Shown one piece after another: positions 11,712 to 13,233 of a stretch of 13,233 bases of DNA (its first letter is position 1; every line of letters starts with the position of its first letter). Origin of the DNA: an uncultured Eubacteriales bacterium (GTDB taxonomy: Bacteria; Bacillota; Clostridia; Peptostreptococcales; Anaerovoracaceae); assembly GCA_900542565.1 (NCBI GenBank), contig UQOC01000059.1, positions 1-13,233 on the forward strand. The letters are read 5' to 3'. The position numbers were made by a program, and so were the translations under genes. The notes under the pieces were generated by a model. It was not told the DNA's origin. It worked only from the letters and a program-made list of their open reading frames with translations, and made no database searches.

Positions 11712-12761
11712 TTACGCGTTTTGTGGTTTTATTCCGCAAAGATTATTATATGCCTTCTCAATTCTGAAGTATAGCTTTTCAGGCAACGGCAAATCTTCTA
11801 TCTCAACTGTATCTTGGGCTATTCTGTTTTTTATTCCCAAGAAAGCTCCTTCGTATCCTTTTCCAATATATACAGAGCTGTAATTCCATTGGCCTGACAA
11901 AGTCAAGATGAGCGATATGGCTCCAGAAGATATGGCAGGAGCAAAATAAGGTTTAAAGCCCAGCTCTCTCACCTTAATATTGGCATCCACAGTAAGCTGC
12001 GTAAGCTCTCCCGATACTTCATCGTCATAATTATCAATGCTATTGGCTATAACCAAGTCTTGGCCGTGAGGACCGAAAGCTCTTCCCTCCGTCAGATAAT
12101 CGGCAAATTTCGTATCGCCGGATTCCGTATATAATCTGGCAAAGTATTCGGCTCTTTTGTTCATGACTCCAAGGCCATACCCTTTTATCTGTCCCGGCCT
12201 TAAACCTGACGAAACCAGTACCTCCTTGCACAATGGGTCTACAGGATCAGAAACCACGGCGAAAATTCCCTGAAAATCGGCCTTTCCAGCCAGCCTTCCA
12301 TAGTATGCTGCTATCTTGCCATTGGCAGCCAGCTGCATCATTCTCACATCTCCGTCAGTACCTATCGGCGGAACTGCCTTGCTGGCGCAAAAGACAAACA
12401 TATCGCAATTAAACAATTGGTCTTCTGATATGATCTTGACCGTCGGAAGCTTTTTTTTGCCGAAAGGCCAGCCTATCTGGTTCATTTCCATTTCATAGCG
12501 TTTCATAGTATTCTCATTGACATCGAAAATTCCTATGGAATCTATCAAATCGGCTCCCATCAGCTTAAGTCCCAACAATAGCGTAGCTCCCACATCTCCG
12601 AGGGCAACCAAGTTAAGTGTATATCCTTTTTCTTTCAATTGCTCTGTGGTTTTAAGGGGTGTGGCCATTTTCAGTTCTTCCGTCTCAGGACAGAGGTCAA
12701 ATACGCTCCTTTTTTCTCGATCATTCATCTTCAAATCCTTCACCTCTAGCTTTTTTATCAT
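11712..12761 (-). CDS. Lactate/malate dehydrogenase-like NAD-dependent oxidoreductase
   Basis: A 349-residue protein with the LDH/MDH fold. The Rossmann glycine loop is LVALGDVGAT (51-60), D80 ends the second strand as expected for NAD preference, SDPVDP (171-176) corresponds to the family's NPVD, and GPHGQD (230-235) carries the catalytic histidine H232. The loop that sets substrate in true LDH and MDH is not clearly conserved, so the substrate is unknown. The first ATG overlaps the upstream stop by four bases. An alternative ATG at 12728 has AAGGA 7 bases upstream and may be the true start, removing 11 residues. It lies between an unrecognised protein and an iron-sulfur flavoprotein, implying a shared redox pathway. 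Confidence 0.82.
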   Translation of the reverse strand: MIKKLEVKDLKMNDREKRSVFDLCPETEELKMATPLKTTEQLKEKGYTLNLVALGDVGATLLLGLKLMGADLIDSIGIFDVNENTMKRYEMEMNQIGWPFGKKKLPTVKIISEDQLFNCDMFVFCASKAVPPIGTDGDVRMMQLAANGKIAAYYGRLAGKADFQGIFAVVSDPVDPLCKEVLVSSGLRPGQIKGYGLGVMNKRAEYFARLYTESGDTKFADYLTEGRAFGPHGQDLVIANSIDNYDDEVSGELTQLTVDANIKVRELGFKPYFAPAISSGAISLILTLSGQWNYSSVYIGKGYEGAFLGIKNRIAQDTVEIEDLPLPEKLYFRIEKAYNNLCGIKPQNA

Positions 12762-13233
12762 CTGAACATTTTTCTCATTCTTACAAGTTTTTCTATATCC
12801 ATTTCCACATATACGGAAGCTGCCATGCTTTCGTCCAATCTGATGTTGGCGCCGATGTCAGGATTTTTAGGGTCAGCGATGACTTCTCCCAATCTTTTCA
12901 GCGTCAATTTCTGCTCAAATTCTTTCTGATATTCCTCTTCAAGGGTCTTGAGAATATCTCTGGCGTTTTCAAGACATGTCATAGAATATTCGTAAACGCT
13001 GCTGCCCGGTATGTCGCCTAAAAAAGTCGGCACCGTATAAGGGAGAATCATGTTCAGTGCCGGTATGGCTCCTTGGCTTTCTACTGACACATCCCTGTCC
13101 TTAAGCCCGTCGCCGCCGATGTACGGATATATGGCGCTCTCATCTATCCAGCACTTAAGATTCGGAAGGAAATAAGCGCTGTCTACAGGTCTCTCTTTGA
13201 TGGTCATAAGGTCTCTGCCTCTGCCGGTCTGAA
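12758..13233 (-). CDS. Unrecognised protein, C-terminal part (gene runs off right edge)
   Basis: The frame is open to the window edge, with QTGRGRDL immediately before an internal methionine at 13207, so what is visible is the last 157 residues or so of a longer protein. Notable segments are SAYFLPNLKCWIDE, YPYIGGDG and ALNMILPYTVPTFLGDIPG, then a charged helical stretch (LENARDILKTLEEEYQKEFE) and a C-terminal KLVRMRKMFR. I considered glycine or D-proline reductase subunits from the context, but the segments do not match what I know of GrdE or PrdA. Its stop overlaps the start of the LDH-like gene, so the two are coupled. It is the most upstream visible member of this operon. Confidence 0.7.
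   Translation of the reverse strand, partial: QTGRGRDLMTIKERPVDSAYFLPNLKCWIDESAIYPYIGGDGLKDRDVSVESQGAIPALNMILPYTVPTFLGDIPGSSVYEYSMTCLENARDILKTLEEEYQKEFEQKLTLKRLGEVIADPKNPDIGANIRLDESMAASVYVEMDIEKLVRMRKMFR

Noticed and set aside
11692..11739. 16-codon upstream extension of the flavoprotein
   Set aside because: The extension is highly basic, lacks an SD, and GGAGG lies six bases before the ATG at 11691.
12758..13233. Glycine or D-proline reductase subunit (GrdE/PrdA) identity for the right-edge gene
   Set aside because: The context tempted this call, but the visible segments do not match the C-termini of those proteins as I know them. Left unnamed.

Overview
The window looks like a stretch of a chromosome from an anaerobic Firmicute (Clostridia-like). 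This rests on strong GGAGG ribosome-binding sites, moderate GC content, a type I-C CRISPR-Cas locus, and an iron-sulfur flavoprotein next to a lactate/malate-dehydrogenase-like protein. The assignment is an inference, because no rRNA or other taxonomic marker is present. Every gene I accept lies on the minus strand.

From right to left (the direction of transcription), positions 13233-9160 hold a five-gene operon: the C-terminal part of an unrecognised protein, an LDH/MDH-fold oxidoreductase, a flavoprotein with a four-cysteine insert, a small membrane-anchored hypothetical protein and a short-chain dehydrogenase. Then, at 9082-8474, comes a toxin-antitoxin gene in which a truncated MntA-type nucleotidyltransferase is joined in frame to a HepT-type HEPN protein. 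The lost C-terminus of MntA can still be read in another frame at the junction.

Positions 8481-8281 are the most unusual part. A solitary, degenerate copy of the CRISPR repeat (8363-8392) lies in the gap upstream of cas3, far from the array. It has an extended -10 promoter upstream, a mini-ORF with a good Shine-Dalgarno running into it, a spacer-like segment after it, and two hairpins, the last of them a probable terminator. This is the architecture of a crRNA-like regulatory RNA (CreR/CreA type). The first nine bases of its pseudo-spacer match, with one mismatch at position 6, a site directly upstream of the predicted cas3 promoter. That suggests Cascade-mediated autorepression of the cas operon, possibly coupled to a CreT-like element.

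Positions 8247-455 are a complete type I-C operon: cas3-cas5-cas8c(-cas11c)-cas7-cas4-cas1-cas2. Genes overlap or are separated by at most 32 bases. A strong internal SD plus TTG in cas8c predicts a separate 123-residue Cas11c small subunit. Positions 454-203 are the leader, with a candidate promoter, a potential H-type pseudoknot built from two interleaved 9-bp inverted repeats, and a perfect 14-bp palindrome one base from the first repeat. Positions 202-1 hold three identical 33-base repeats with 34-base spacers. The array probably continues off the left edge.
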